DNA of 64,000 nucleotides from an uncultured Microbacterium sp. (GTDB lineage Bacteria > Actinomycetota > Actinomycetes > Actinomycetales > Microbacteriaceae): NCBI RefSeq assembly GCF_947489255.1, contig NZ_CANLCY010000003.1, positions 558,001 to 622,000 of the forward strand. Direction: 5' to 3'. Below the pieces are notes generated by a model, which searched no databases, was not told the DNA's origin, and worked only from the letters and a program-made list of their open reading frames with translations. Of this stretch, positions 1 to 8,812 are shown one piece after another; position 1 is the stretch's first letter, and every line of letters begins with the position of its first letter. The position numbers and the translations under genes are program-made.

Positions 1-346
1 CGGGGTGGATGATGTTGCCCACCAGCAGGCCGATGCCGAGCGCGAAGGTCGACATGACGAGGAAGTAGCCCAGGGCCAGGCCGCCGATCTTGCCGACCGT
101 CGAGGCCTTCGCGATCGAGCCGATGCCGACGACGATCGTGCAGAAGATGACCGGGGCGATCATCATCTTGATCAGGTTGACGAAGCCCTTGCCGACGGGC
201 TCGAGGCCGACGGCGAACTGCGGGGCGACGAGGCCGACGATCACGCCCGCCACGACGGCGACGATGACGGCGATGTAGAGCCAGTGGTTGCGATCGATCT
301 TCTTACGCGGTCGACCGTCGCGAGTGGTGCGGAGTGAGAGAGCCAT
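1..346 (-). CDS. dctA: C4-dicarboxylate:cation symporter, N-terminal part (cut by window edge)
   Basis: Only the first 115 codons are in the window; the gene runs off the left edge. The protein opens with a basic stretch (RDGRPRKKIDRNHW) followed by the first membrane segment of the dicarboxylate/amino-acid:cation symporter family (WLYIAVIVAVVAGVIVG), then the family-typical region KGFVNLIKMMIAPVIFCTIV and the next helix. Members import succinate, fumarate, malate or glutamate with protons or sodium across the cytoplasmic membrane. It is divergent from a CitA/DcuS-type sensor kinase and its response regulator, the usual regulators of C4-dicarboxylate carriers, which supports the dicarboxylate assignment over glutamate. 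The ATG at 346 is the start. Confidence 0.85.
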   Translation of the reverse strand, partial: MALSLRTTRDGRPRKKIDRNHWLYIAVIVAVVAGVIVGLVAPQFAVGLEPVGKGFVNLIKMMIAPVIFCTIVVGIGSIAKASTVGKIGGLALGYFLVMSTFALGIGLLVGNIIHP

Positions 347-483
347 CAGCGCCTATCCCTTTCCTAACGTCTTCGTTGTCCGGCGGGACCGCCGGAGTGG
401 ATGACATGACTGTGGTCGACGGCGAACCGATGGGCGATTTGTGGTCGTATTGTTCACGGCAGGCGCGACGAAGGGCGGTGGGC

Positions 484-2088
484 ATGCGGTTGAGCGTGGG
501 CGGACGACTGGCGCTGGTGTCGCTCGGCGTCGTGGTGCTCGTGGCCGGTGTCCTCGCCGCCCTGCTGTCGGTGCAGCTGAGCGACTCCGGGCAGCGCGAG
601 GCCGAGAAGGTCACGCTCTCGGTCGCCGAGACGATCGCGCACGAACCCGACGTCGCCGCCCTCGCGGGAGCGGGCGACTCGGACCGTCTGCAGCCGATGG
701 TCGAGCAGATCCTCGGTGAGACCGACGTGTCGTTCGTCACGATCATGACGCCCGACGGCATCCGTCTGACCCATCCCAACCGCGCGGAGATCGGCCTGCC
801 GTACATCGGCTCGCGCGACGAGGCCCTCGCCGGACGCACCTTCACCGAGGTCTACGAGGGCACGCTGGGCCCCTCCGTGCGCACGATCGCGCCGATCCGT
901 GCGGGCGGCGACGAGAGCGGCGGCATCGTCGCCCTCGTCGCGGTGGGGGTCACCCTCGGCGCCGTGCAGCAGGACATCGCCGCTCGCGCTCCGCTGATCG
1001 TGCTGGCATCCGCCGCCATCGTCGGACTCGGCGTGCTGGGAGCCCTGTACGTGCGCCGAAGCGCCCGCCGGGTGACGGGGTCGTACACGCCCGAGGAGTT
1101 GTCGCGCCTCGTCGAGAGCTACGAGACCGTGCTGCACTCGCTGCGCGAAGGGCTCGTCGTCACCGACCGCTCCGGGCGCATCGTGCTCTACAACGACGAG
1201 GCGGCCGACCTGCTGGGCCTGCCCCCGGCCACGTCGGGTCAGGTGTCGCTCGACCCGCGGGAGGCCGAGATGGATGCCGCTCTCGCCGAGGCCATCGCCA
1301 CGGGGCGCCGCATGGTCGAGGAGACCGTCGTGAACGGCGACCGCGTGCTGCTGGTCAACCAGGAGGAGGCGCGCGACCTCAGCGGCCGTCGTGCCCCCGA
1401 ACGCGGACGGGTCATGACGCTGCGCGACCGTTCGGAGCTGCAGGCGCTGCTCGGCGAGCTCGAGGGCGTGCGCACCCTCAGCGACACGCTGCGCTCGCAG
1501 ACGCACGAGCACGGCAACCGCCTGCACGCGCTGCTGGCGCTGCTCGAACTGGGCCGTGTCGACGATGCGCGGCGTCTGATCGTGGCATCCACGGGGGAAC
1601 GGCAGGAACTGGCCGATCGTCTCGTGTCGCACGACGAGGGCGAGATCGTCGTGGCGCTGCTGCTGGGCAAGCTCGACGAGGCTGCCGAGCTCGGCGTGCG
1701 GCTCGACCTCGACGTCGCCGAGCCCACCCCCGCCCTCCCCCTCGCACCGGAGGAGGCCGTCACGGTCGTCGGCAACCTCGTCGACAACGCCCTGGACGCC
1801 GCCGCCGCCGGGGCCGAACCGCGGTGGGTGCGCGCGACGCTGCGCGAGAACGGCGACGACGTGGTGATCGAGGTGTCCGACGGTGGCGCGGGGTTCGACC
1901 CGACGCTGGAGGATCCGTTCGCGTTCGGCTCGTCGACGAAGACCGCCCACGCTCCCGGCGGTCGCGGCGTGGGCCTCGCCCTCGTGCGCGACATCGTCGC
2001 CGCCCGCGGAGGGACGCTGCAGGTGGGCGCGGACCCCACCACGGTGCGCGTCTTCCTGCCGGTGGTCGCCGAGGCGGTGACCGCGTGA
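484..2088 (+). CDS. CitA/DcuS-family sensor histidine kinase
   Basis: Membrane sensor kinase of 534 residues. The layout is TM1 about 8-30, a periplasmic PAS-like sensor domain about 31-170 (including TIMTPDGIRLTHPNR), TM2 about 171-190, a cytoplasmic PAS domain about 205-320, an unusual short phospho-acceptor helix with HEHGNRLH (His341), and a C-terminal HATPase with N-box NLVDNALDAA and a G-rich lid. This is the architecture of citrate/fumarate sensors CitA and DcuS. The reading frame is open from 334, but that region lies in the divergent promoter and is not hydrophobic, so the ATG at 484 just before TM1 is preferred. The stop overlaps the GTG of the response regulator. It probably senses a C4-dicarboxylate or citrate and controls the symporter gene on its left. 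Confidence 0.87.
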   Translation: MRLSVGGRLALVSLGVVVLVAGVLAALLSVQLSDSGQREAEKVTLSVAETIAHEPDVAALAGAGDSDRLQPMVEQILGETDVSFVTIMTPDGIRLTHPNRAEIGLPYIGSRDEALAGRTFTEVYEGTLGPSVRTIAPIRAGGDESGGIVALVAVGVTLGAVQQDIAARAPLIVLASAAIVGLGVLGALYVRRSARRVTGSYTPEELSRLVESYETVLHSLREGLVVTDRSGRIVLYNDEAADLLGLPPATSGQVSLDPREAEMDAALAEAIATGRRMVEETVVNGDRVLLVNQEEARDLSGRRAPERGRVMTLRDRSELQALLGELEGVRTLSDTLRSQTHEHGNRLHALLALLELGRVDDARRLIVASTGERQELADRLVSHDEGEIVVALLLGKLDEAAELGVRLDLDVAEPTPALPLAPEEAVTVVGNLVDNALDAAAAGAEPRWVRATLRENGDDVVIEVSDGGAGFDPTLEDPFAFGSSTKTAHAPGGRGVGLALVRDIVAARGGTLQVGADPTTVRVFLPVVAEAVTA

Positions 2089-2768
2089 TCCGCGTGCTCG
2101 TCGTGGACGACGACGCCCTCGCCCTCGAGCTGCACAGCGCCTACGTCGCGCGGGTGCCCGGATTCGAGGTGGCCGGGCAGGCGGCCGGCGCCCGCGCGGC
2201 GCTCACGGCGCTGAGCGAACCGGACCGCCGCATCGACCTCGTGCTGCTCGACATGACCATGCCCGACGGCACCGGCCTCGACGTCGCGCGCCGCGCACGG
2301 GCGATGGGCTCGCGCGTCGACATCATCGCCGTCACCGCGGTGCGCGACGCGGAGACCGTGCGCGCGGCCGTGTCGATCGGCGTCGTCCAGTACCTCATCA
2401 AGCCGTTCGCCTTCGGCGCCTTCCGCGAGCGACTCGAGGCGTACCGCGCCTACGTCGAGGGACTCGACCGCGCGGCCGGTGAAGCGACGCAGTCCGAGGT
2501 CGACGCCCTGCTCGGCTCGCTACGCACGGTCACGTCGCCGGCCCTGCCGAAGGGCCTCAGCGACGCAACGCTGCAGGCCGTGGCCGAGCGCGTGCGCACC
2601 GCGGCGGGCGCGGTCTCCTCGACCGAGGTGGGCGAGAGCGAGGGGATGTCGCGGGTCACCGCCCGGCGCTACCTGGAGCATCTCGCCGACGTGGGCCGCG
2701 TGCGCCGGGAGCCGCGCTACGGCGGCCAGGGCCGCCCCGAGATCACCTACGCCTGGGTGCGCGGCTGA
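2085..2768 (+). CDS. CitB/DcuR-family response regulator
   Basis: Response regulator of 227 residues. The receiver domain covers about 1-120, with acidic pocket VDDD (8-10), phospho-acceptor Asp56 (LLDMTMP), Thr84 and Lys106 (YLIKPF). The C-terminal part has the helix-turn-helix of the CitB/DcuR group (VGESEGMSRVTARRYLEHLADVGRVRRE), which is distinct from OmpR or NarL output domains. Its GTG start overlaps the kinase TGA by four bases (GTGA), indicating translational coupling and a common transcript. With the kinase it most likely activates transport of C4-dicarboxylates or citrate. GTG is used because no in-frame ATG precedes the receiver domain. Confidence 0.88.
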   Translation: MIRVLVVDDDALALELHSAYVARVPGFEVAGQAAGARAALTALSEPDRRIDLVLLDMTMPDGTGLDVARRARAMGSRVDIIAVTAVRDAETVRAAVSIGVVQYLIKPFAFGAFRERLEAYRAYVEGLDRAAGEATQSEVDALLGSLRTVTSPALPKGLSDATLQAVAERVRTAAGAVSSTEVGESEGMSRVTARRYLEHLADVGRVRREPRYGGQGRPEITYAWVRG

Positions 2769-2787
2769 GCCGCACCACCCGGAAACG

Positions 2788-2817
2788 CAAGACCGCGGCT
2801 TTCGCACGGCGGTCCTG
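2788..2817. terminator. Hairpin between convergent genes
   Basis: Arms CAAGACCGC (2788-2796) and GCGGTCCTG (2809-2817) pair with one mismatch around a 12-nt loop, 20 bases after the response regulator stop. There is no T-tract. It could serve both convergent transcripts. Confidence 0.45.
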
Positions 2818-2821
2818 GGCC

Positions 2822-2846
2822 GGTGGCCTCGACACGCTCAGCCACC
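2822..2846. repeat. REP-like palindrome, copy 1
   Basis: GGTGGC and GCCACC arms around the core CTCGACACGCTCA. It belongs to the same dispersed family as the copies near 33.3, 33.5, 38.2 and 39.9 kb, and sits between convergent genes. Confidence 0.6.
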
Positions 2847-2869
2847 TCCGCGGCAGTTGAGTGATCGGG

Positions 2870-3955
2870 TCAGAGGTCGAAGGCGGCGCGCACGCCCTCG
2901 TTGACGACCACGCCCGCGCGCACGTTCAGCCCCTTGGCGAGGGCGGGATCGGCGGATGCCGCGGCCTCCCAGCCCGCGTCGGCGATGCGCGTGATGTAGG
3001 GCAGTGTGGCGTTGGACAGGGCGCGCGTGGAGGTGTGCGGCACCGCGCCGGGCATGTTCGCGACGCAGTAGTACAGCGCCTCGTGCACGCGGAAGGTGGG
3101 GGCGTCGTGGGTGGTCGGGCGCGAGCCCTCGAAGCAGCCGCCCTGGTCGATCGCGATGTCCACGAGCACCGAGCCGGGCTTCATCGCCGCGACCATCTCA
3201 TCGGTGACGAGCTTGGGAGCTGCGGCGCCCGGGATCAGCACCGAGCCGATCACGAGGTCGGCATCGGCGAGCTGCTCCGCGATCTCGAGGCGCGTCGAGG
3301 CGCGCGTCTCGATCGCGCCGCCGAAGCGCTCTTCGAGCTGGCGCAGCTTGGGCAGCGAGATGTCGACGACGGTGACCCGCGCACCGAGTCCGAGGGCGTT
3401 GGCCGCCGCGTGCTCTCCGGCGACGCCGCCGCCGATGACGACCACCTTCGCCCGGGGGGTTCCGGGAACGCCGCCGGGAAGCAGGCCACGGCCCCCCGAC
3501 GCGCGCAGCAGGTGGTGGGCGCCCTCGATGATCGACAGGCGACCCGCGACCTCGCTCATCGGCGCGAGGAGCGGGAGCGCGCGGTCCGCGGTCTGGACGG
3601 TCTCGTAGGCCACGGCGGTGGTCCCCGCCGCCATCAGGGCGTCGGTGAGGGGACGGTCGGCCGCCAGGTGCAGGTAGGTGAACAGCGTGAGGTCGGGGCG
3701 CAGGAATCCGTACTCGGGGGCGATGGGCTCCTTGACCTTGACCAGCAGCTCGGCGCGTGCCCAGGTCTCGTCGGCCGTCGCGACGATCTCCGCTCCGGCG
3801 GCCGCGTACTGCTCGTCGGAGAAACCGCTGCCCTCGCCCGCTCCGGCTTGCACGAGCACGTCGTGTCCACGATGCACGAGGGCGTCGACCCCCGCCGGCG
3901 TCATCGCGACGCGGTTCTCGTTGTTCTTGATCTCGGTCGGCACGGCGACGCGCAT
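2870..3955 (-). CDS. ald: Alanine dehydrogenase
   Basis: 361 residues, about the usual length of the family. It catalyses L-alanine + NAD+ + H2O to pyruvate + ammonia + NADH in the cytoplasm. The N-terminus [20 protein letters not shown] is the family signature. The catalytic lysine and histidine region (VKVKEPI; YLHLA) lies at about 75-100, and the NAD-binding Rossmann motif [13 protein letters not shown] at about 170-182. It is divergent from an Lrp/AsnC regulator, the standard arrangement in actinobacteria, in which the regulator responds to alanine and activates ald. The intervening region holds two palindromes. Confidence 0.95.
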   Translation of the reverse strand: MRVAVPTEIKNNENRVAMTPAGVDALVHRGHDVLVQAGAGEGSGFSDEQYAAAGAEIVATADETWARAELLVKVKEPIAPEYGFLRPDLTLFTYLHLAADRPLTDALMAAGTTAVAYETVQTADRALPLLAPMSEVAGRLSIIEGAHHLLRASGGRGLLPGGVPGTPRAKVVVIGGGVAGEHAAANALGLGARVTVVDISLPKLRQLEERFGGAIETRASTRLEIAEQLADADLVIGSVLIPGAAAPKLVTDEMVAAMKPGSVLVDIAIDQGGCFEGSRPTTHDAPTFRVHEALYYCVANMPGAVPHTSTRALSNATLPYITRIADAGWEAAASADPALAKGLNVRAGVVVNEGVRAAFDL

Positions 3956-4019
3956 GGGTTCCTCCTCGAGCGGATGAGCGTTGCCGGAAGAATCGCAGAA
4001 AGGGGTGTTTCCGTGGTGT

Positions 4020-4051
4020 TTCTGCGCAGAATATTCGGAAAATTACCGAAT
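4020..4051. promoter_or_regulatory. Lrp-type palindromes in the ald/lrp divergent region
   Basis: TTCTGCGCAGAA (4020-4031) is a perfect palindrome. ATTCGG (4033-4038) and CCGAAT (4046-4051) form a second inverted repeat around an A/T-rich spacer. They are the only AT-rich stretch between the two start codons and are good candidates for the regulator's binding sites; this is inferred from position. Confidence 0.5.
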
Positions 4052-4110
4052 GTCTCCCGTATCATCGGCGCTGTCGTGCTTTCGCGCGGCTTTCACGCGA
4101 AGGATCTGCG

Positions 4111-4584
4111 ATGGCCGACGACGACCTGCACCCGCTCGACGCCCGCATCATCGAGCTGCTCTCCGCCGACGCCCGGATGACGAACGCCGCGCTCGCCGAG
4201 GCCCTGGGCGTTGCGGCATCCACCGCTCACGCGCGGCTGCGCGCCCTCGTCGACCGCGGTCTCATCACCGGATTCCACGCCGCCGTCGACCAGAGCCGGC
4301 TCGGTCGCGGTCTGCAGGCGATCGTCGGCGTCACGCTGCGGCCGGGTCAGCGGCAGGAGAGCATCCGCGCGTTCGCGCACGAGATCCGTCGGCATCCCGA
4401 CGTCATCCAGCTCTTCTTCCTCGGGGGCGCCGACGACTTCCTCGTGCACATCGCCGTAGACGACTCCTCCGCGGTACGTCGCTTCGTCGTCGATCATCTC
4501 TCGGCGCGGCACAGCGTGGCATCCACCCGCACCAGCATCATCTTCGAGTACCACCGCAACGCGCTCGCCGCGGACTTCGACTGA
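4111..4584 (+). CDS. Lrp/AsnC family transcriptional regulator
   Basis: 157 residues. The N-terminal winged helix-turn-helix at about 8-60 (LDARIIELLSADARMTNAALAEALGVAASTAHARLRALVDRGLI) has the Lrp signature. The RAM ligand-binding domain follows at about 70-150, with the glycine-rich FFLGGADDFLVHIAV segment. Location and orientation opposite ald suggest it is the alanine-responsive activator AldR. The start ATG lies 60 bases after the palindromic region. Confidence 0.88.
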   Translation: MADDDLHPLDARIIELLSADARMTNAALAEALGVAASTAHARLRALVDRGLITGFHAAVDQSRLGRGLQAIVGVTLRPGQRQESIRAFAHEIRRHPDVIQLFFLGGADDFLVHIAVDDSSAVRRFVVDHLSARHSVASTRTSIIFEYHRNALAADFD

Positions 4585-4666
4585 GCCGCGCGAAAGCCGG
4601 CGTCAACCCCGAGCGTCGGGGAGGGCCGCGCGCGCCGGAGCGAGCATGATGTGGCGTGGAGGATCC

Positions 4667-5581
4667 ATGGTGCTGTCGATCGGGCTCGCGGTGATGTGCG
4701 TCGCGCTCGGTGTGAGCATGATCGGGGTGATCCTGCCGCAGCTGGGGAGCCGCGCACCTCTGCACTTCTTCCTGCGGGTCACGACCATGGCGGGCGTGCT
4801 GTCGGTCGGATCGACCGCGATGTACGTCCTCGCGTTCCAGGGCGGTGGCCCGATCGCCCTCGCGATCGCCGCGTGCGCGATGGTGCTCGCCCCCTCCATG
4901 CTGTGCATCGCGGTGTCTGCGCCGCGGTCCCGGCAGGTGCGGGTGCTGGTCGTGTCCGCCGTGGCGCTCGCACTCACCGTCGGGGTCACCTCGGTGGTGC
5001 TCGACGCCCCCACCGCGCTCACGGTGAGGGTTCTCGCGGTCGCGGCGGCGAGCGCTGCGTGCGCGGTGCTGACCGCGCGCTCCCGAACCATCCCGCGCCG
5101 TTCGGCACTGGTGCTGGCCGGCACGACCGGCGGCTTCGCGGCGTACTGCCTGGCCAGGGTGGCTGTGGAGGCGAGCCCCCTCGGCGACTCCCCTCTCGCT
5201 CGAACGCTGTTCTCCATCGAGGCCGCCGGGGTGATCGCAACGGCCACGGTCCTGCTGGCGGGGGTGGCGGTCGTGCTCGTGCGCCGTTCTCCCGCGTTCG
5301 GGGGCGCGGCGACCACCGCGCCGTGGACGCGGGTCGCGTTCGGCGACTGGCCCCGGGCGCGCACCGAGCTCGGCCCCGACGGCCTGCTGGCCCTGCTCAC
5401 CGAACTCCGCATGGCCGCCCGCGAGGTCGACCCCTCGGCGGTCGACGTCTACCGGGGCGTGGAGATGCTCGTGCCGTCGGCGCTGTCGACCGTACGGTCC
5501 CGCCTGAGGGACGCGTACGGCTGGCGCGCCGCGCAGCTCACGCTTCTGCGCGAGAGCGTCGACGGCAGCCGGAGGACGTGA
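4667..5581 (+). CDS. Polytopic membrane protein of unknown function
   Basis: 304 residues from the ATG at 4667, which is preceded by GGAGG (4658-4662); an in-frame ATG at 4646 lacks a comparable ribosome site. About seven hydrophobic segments cover residues 1-205. A soluble tail of about 90 residues follows, rich in Arg/Glu (PRARTELGPDGLLALL, VRSRLRDAYGWRAAQ). This resembles the general plan of actinobacterial MAB_1171c-like membrane proteins, but I see no diagnostic motif, so no function is assigned. It follows the Lrp gene by 82 bases and may be cotranscribed with it. Confidence 0.6.
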   Translation: MVLSIGLAVMCVALGVSMIGVILPQLGSRAPLHFFLRVTTMAGVLSVGSTAMYVLAFQGGGPIALAIAACAMVLAPSMLCIAVSAPRSRQVRVLVVSAVALALTVGVTSVVLDAPTALTVRVLAVAAASAACAVLTARSRTIPRRSALVLAGTTGGFAAYCLARVAVEASPLGDSPLARTLFSIEAAGVIATATVLLAGVAVVLVRRSPAFGGAATTAPWTRVAFGDWPRARTELGPDGLLALLTELRMAAREVDPSAVDVYRGVEMLVPSALSTVRSRLRDAYGWRAAQLTLLRESVDGSRRT

Positions 5582-5675
5582 GGCGTCGGCCGCGCACCGC
5601 CGCGGCGATCGCGGCTCCCCTGCCGGCCGGGCGGCGGAACGTCCGGTGCCCGGGCGCCGGAGGCTCAGACGACGA

Positions 5676-6533
5676 TCAGGCCCGCGCCAGGGAGTCCACG
5701 ACGCTCCTGGCCGTCACCGGCTCGCGACCGAGCAGGGTGCGCAGCGCCGGATCCGTTCCGGCGAAGAAGCCGCCCTCCGCCGCCTGGAAGACGCCAAGGG
5801 TGAAGCGGACCGCGCCCTCGGGCCGACCCGCGGCGAGCGAGCGCTGCATCCACTCCTCCTCGTCGATCACGTCGAGGGCGACCTCACGACCCGCAGTCTC
5901 CCCCGCCCAGCGGGCGAGGTCGGCGAAGCTCGGGGCGTGCGTGGCGGTGAGCGTCACCGGCCCCTGCGGGAGGACCTGGCGCCCCAGCAAGCGTGCCGCC
6001 GCTTCGGCGAGATCGTCGCGCGACGTCCAGGAGACCGGGCCATCAGCGGGCACCGACACCGCCCCCGTCTTCCGCCACGGCCCGAGCAGCCACTGCAGGG
6101 AGTGGGCGTAGAAGCCGTTGCGCAAGGCCGTCCAGGGGAGGCCGCTGGCGGCGAGCGCCTCCTCGGTCGCCGCGTGATCCCGCGCGGGGGCGAACGGCGA
6201 GCTGGCGTCGGCCCCCTGATGACTCGTGTAGAGCACGTGCCCGACCCCCGCGTCGCTCGCCGCCTGGATGGCTCCGCGGTGCAGAGCCGCCGCATCGGCG
6301 TTCTGGTCGTTCGAGGAGACGAGGAGCAGACGGTCGGCACCCTCGAACGCCGCCCGGAGTCCGTGTGGATCGGCGTAGTCCCCCGCCCGCACCTCGACGC
6401 CTCGACGCGCGAGATCGTCCGCGCGGGAGGGATCCCGCACGACCACCACCAGCTCGGACGGGTCGAGGCTCTGCAGAAGGTGATCGACGGTGGCGCGGTT
6501 CAGTGAACCCGTCGCGCCGGTGATGGTGATCAT
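5676..6533 (-). CDS. NmrA-like/QorB-type NAD(P)-binding oxidoreductase
   Basis: 285 residues. The N-terminus ITITGATGSLNRATVDHLL carries the atypical SDR dinucleotide motif GATGxLG with Asn in place of the last Gly. The body (LLLVSSNDQNADAAALHRGAIQAASDAGVGHVLYTSHQGAD, then LPWTALRNGFY) matches QorB, the NADPH:quinone oxidoreductase 2 of the NmrA family. It probably reduces quinones or acts as a redox-sensing protein in the cytoplasm. It is divergent from a TetR regulator, and two palindromes in the shared 85-bp region suggest direct control. Confidence 0.8.
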   Translation of the reverse strand: MITITGATGSLNRATVDHLLQSLDPSELVVVVRDPSRADDLARRGVEVRAGDYADPHGLRAAFEGADRLLLVSSNDQNADAAALHRGAIQAASDAGVGHVLYTSHQGADASSPFAPARDHAATEEALAASGLPWTALRNGFYAHSLQWLLGPWRKTGAVSVPADGPVSWTSRDDLAEAAARLLGRQVLPQGPVTLTATHAPSFADLARWAGETAGREVALDVIDEEEWMQRSLAAGRPEGAVRFTLGVFQAAEGGFFAGTDPALRTLLGREPVTARSVVDSLARA

Positions 6534-6571
6534 TGGAATGCCTTTCGTGTTATCGATGGAAACGCTCGAAA

Positions 6572-6608
6572 GGTAACATTCATTACCGCCGCTTACAAGG
6601 ATTTGTTA
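6572..6608. promoter_or_regulatory. Putative TetR operators between the divergent genes
   Basis: GGTAA (6572-6576) and TTACC (6583-6587) form an inverted repeat with 6-nt spacing. TTACAAGGATTTGTTA (6593-6608) is a near-perfect palindrome with one mismatched pair. Both lie between the start codons at 6533 and 6619, the expected place for autoregulation by the TetR protein. Confidence 0.5.
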
Positions 6609-6618
6609 TCGTCTTCAC

Positions 6619-7335
6619 ATGACCCCCGCCACGCCCCGAGACGACGTGCGCGAGCGGATCATCGCCTCCGCCGCCGCGCTCCTGCGCGACCAGGGGACCG
6701 CGGGCGTCACCACCCGCGCGGTCGCGGAGAGGGCCGGGATCCAGGCCCCCACGATCTACCGCCTCTTCGGCGACAAGGAGGGACTGCTCGACGCGGTCGC
6801 CGAGTGGACGATGGCGACGTTCAGCGCGGGCAAGGTCGCCGACCTCGACGCGGAGCGATCCTGGGGCGACCCGATCGAGGACCTCCGTCACGGCTGGCAT
6901 CAGACGGTGCGGTTCGGCCTCGAGCACCCCGACCTCTTCGTCCTCCTCAGCGATCCCAGACGCGGTCGCGACTCCCCCGCCCTGGCCGCCGGCGTGCACG
7001 CGCTGGAGGAACGCGTCCGCCGCGTCGCGTCGTCCGGCCGACTGCGCGTCTCCGAAGCGCACGCCGTCGCCCTCATCCACGCGGCGGGGACCGGCGCGAT
7101 CCTGACCCTGCTCGAGCACCCGAGCGACGCGCGGGATCCCGCCGTCGCCGACGCCCTGTTCGAGGCCGTGCTCGGATCCATCATCGTCCCGGAGGCGACC
7201 GCCGCGTCCACCGAGCCCGCGCACCGCACCGCCGCGGTCACGCTGCGCGCGGACGCGGCCGGACTCGACGCCCTCTCGAGCGCGGAACGCTCGCTCCTGG
7301 TGGAGTGGCTCGACCGCGTGATCGACGCGCGCTGA
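6619..7335 (+). CDS. TetR/AcrR family transcriptional regulator
   Basis: 238 residues. The N-terminal DNA-binding domain at about 9-56 (ERIIASAAALLRDQGTAGVTTRAVAERAGIQAPTIYRLFGDKEGLLDAV) is a clear TetR helix-turn-helix. The C-terminal ligand domain is generic, and the last 40 residues (SSAERSLLVEWLDRVIDA) form an extra helix. No Shine-Dalgarno sequence is seen before the ATG. It is divergent from the QorB-like gene and probably represses it in response to an electrophile or quinone; the ligand is unknown. Confidence 0.88.
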   Translation: MTPATPRDDVRERIIASAAALLRDQGTAGVTTRAVAERAGIQAPTIYRLFGDKEGLLDAVAEWTMATFSAGKVADLDAERSWGDPIEDLRHGWHQTVRFGLEHPDLFVLLSDPRRGRDSPALAAGVHALEERVRRVASSGRLRVSEAHAVALIHAAGTGAILTLLEHPSDARDPAVADALFEAVLGSIIVPEATAASTEPAHRTAAVTLRADAAGLDALSSAERSLLVEWLDRVIDAR

Positions 7336-7362
7336 GATCCGGTCGACCCCTCCCGCGCGCCG

Positions 7363-8217
7363 TCAGCGCACCGCGGCGGCGATCGCGGCGATGTCGGCCG
7401 GCATCGAGCGGCAGCAGCCGCCGACCAGGCGGGCTCCCGCCGCGACCCACGACGGGGCGTCGGCGGCCAACGGGGCCGCGGCCCCTCTCCACGTGCGCGT
7501 GGCGGCATCCCAGGTCTCCCCCGTGTTGGGGTAGGCGACGAGCGGGATGCCGGGCCCCTCGGTCAGGGCGCCGAGCACCGCGCCGGGCGAGCAGCAGTTG
7601 ACGCCCACGGCGACGACCGATGATCCGGATGCCGCGATACCCAGCGCCGCGGCGAGCGCTCCCGGGGTCGCGAAACCGGTGCTGTCGGCCGAGAGGCTGA
7701 CGAACGCGGGGGTGTCGAGGGCGGCGAGTTCGAGGGAGAGGGCCTCGGCCTCGAGCGGCGAGGGGATGGTCTCCACGGCGAGCAGGTCGGCGCCCGCGTC
7801 GGCGAGAACCTCCAGGCGCCGGCGGTGGGCCATCCGCAGCTCGTCGACGGTGAGGCCGTAGTCGCCCGTGTACTCGCTGCCGTCGGCGCGGAGCGCGCCC
7901 ACCGGACCCACGGATGCCGCCACGACCGCATCGCCCGCCTCGCGGGCGAGGGAGACCGACCGACGCAGGAGCGCCTCGACCTCGGCATCCGGGATGTCGC
8001 CGCCGAAACCGAGCTGGTACGAGGCCGTGATCACGACCTCGGCGCCCGCGTCGACGAACGCGGCGTGCGCGGCGCGCACCTCGGCGGGATCGTCGCGGAG
8101 CACCCGCGCCGACCAGAGCGCCGAGGTGACGTCGTTGCCCCTCGCCTCGAGGAGCGTGCCGAGTCCGCCGTCGAGCACGACCGGACGTCGAGAGAGGGTG
8201 TCGAGGAGGTCGATCAC
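7363..8217 (-). CDS. mmuM: Homocysteine S-methyltransferase
   Basis: 284 residues. It transfers a methyl group from S-methylmethionine (or SAM) to homocysteine, giving methionine. Evidence is the N-terminal VVLDGGLGTLLEARG, the TASYQLGFGG segment, and the zinc ligands: Cys in VGVNCCSP and the C-terminal Cys pair in VGGCCRSMP, as in MmuM and the betaine-homocysteine methyltransferase family. The GTG at 8217 is taken as start because it overlaps the MarR stop by four bases (GTGA) and places VIDLLDTLSRRPVVLDGG at the normal N-terminus. It is cotranscribed with the upstream MarR regulator. Confidence 0.9.
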   Translation of the reverse strand: MIDLLDTLSRRPVVLDGGLGTLLEARGNDVTSALWSARVLRDDPAEVRAAHAAFVDAGAEVVITASYQLGFGGDIPDAEVEALLRRSVSLAREAGDAVVAASVGPVGALRADGSEYTGDYGLTVDELRMAHRRRLEVLADAGADLLAVETIPSPLEAEALSLELAALDTPAFVSLSADSTGFATPGALAAALGIAASGSSVVAVGVNCCSPGAVLGALTEGPGIPLVAYPNTGETWDAATRTWRGAAAPLAADAPSWVAAGARLVGGCCRSMPADIAAIAAAVR

Positions 8218-8720
8218 GCCTCGTGCGTCTCGCCGGCGGCGAGCACGCGCAGGGCACTCGCGAGAAGGGCCTGGTCGGCGCGGCTGACGTCGCGCAAGGC
8301 ATCGGCTTCCAGGCGCACGAGCTCGGTCATGGCGGCATCCACCCGTTCGATCCCCTCGGGGGTGATCGCGACGAGGATCGCCCGCCCGTCGGAGGGGTTC
8401 GGGCGGCGGTGGACGAGACCGCGGTCGGCGAGTTTGTCGAGGCGGTTGGTCATCGCCGCGCTGCCGATCATGGTCGCCGTGATGAGGCGCGTGGCGCTCA
8501 GTTCGGTGCCGGCGCGACGCAGCACCGCGAGGACGTCGAACTCCCACACGGCGATGCCGGCGCTGGCGAAGGCCTTGGCGCGCAGCTTCGACAGGTGGAA
8601 CGCGGCGCGGCGCAGGCGCGACATCACGTCGAGGGGGGTGAGGTCGACCTCGGGCAGCAACTGCGACCACGCGTCGATGAGGAGATCGACCTCGTCGTCT
8701 TTGCTGCTGGCGGGATTCAC
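8214..8720 (-). CDS. MarR family transcriptional regulator
   Basis: 168 residues from a GTG at 8720. The winged helix-turn-helix of the MarR fold is at about 60-120, with ATRLITATMIGSAAMTNRLDKLADRGLVHRRPNPSDGR, including the conserved DxR wing. It begins a two-gene transcript with the homocysteine methyltransferase. Its ligand cannot be read from the sequence, and a role in methionine metabolism is only suggested by the coupling. Confidence 0.85.
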   Translation of the reverse strand: MNPASSKDDEVDLLIDAWSQLLPEVDLTPLDVMSRLRRAAFHLSKLRAKAFASAGIAVWEFDVLAVLRRAGTELSATRLITATMIGSAAMTNRLDKLADRGLVHRRPNPSDGRAILVAITPEGIERVDAAMTELVRLEADALRDVSRADQALLASALRVLAAGETHEA

Positions 8721-8812
8721 ACCTCGACGGTACCGGAGCCACGGGGTGGTGCGGCGCGCCCGAGCCGGTGTGGCGCCGGGCGATGCGGCCCAGCGCGCCG
8801 GGACGACCCGCC

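Noticed and set aside
334..483. Longer N-terminus for the sensor kinase
   Set aside because: It would begin inside the divergent carrier gene's start region, and the residues before Met at 484 are not hydrophobic. The first membrane helix follows the ATG at 484.
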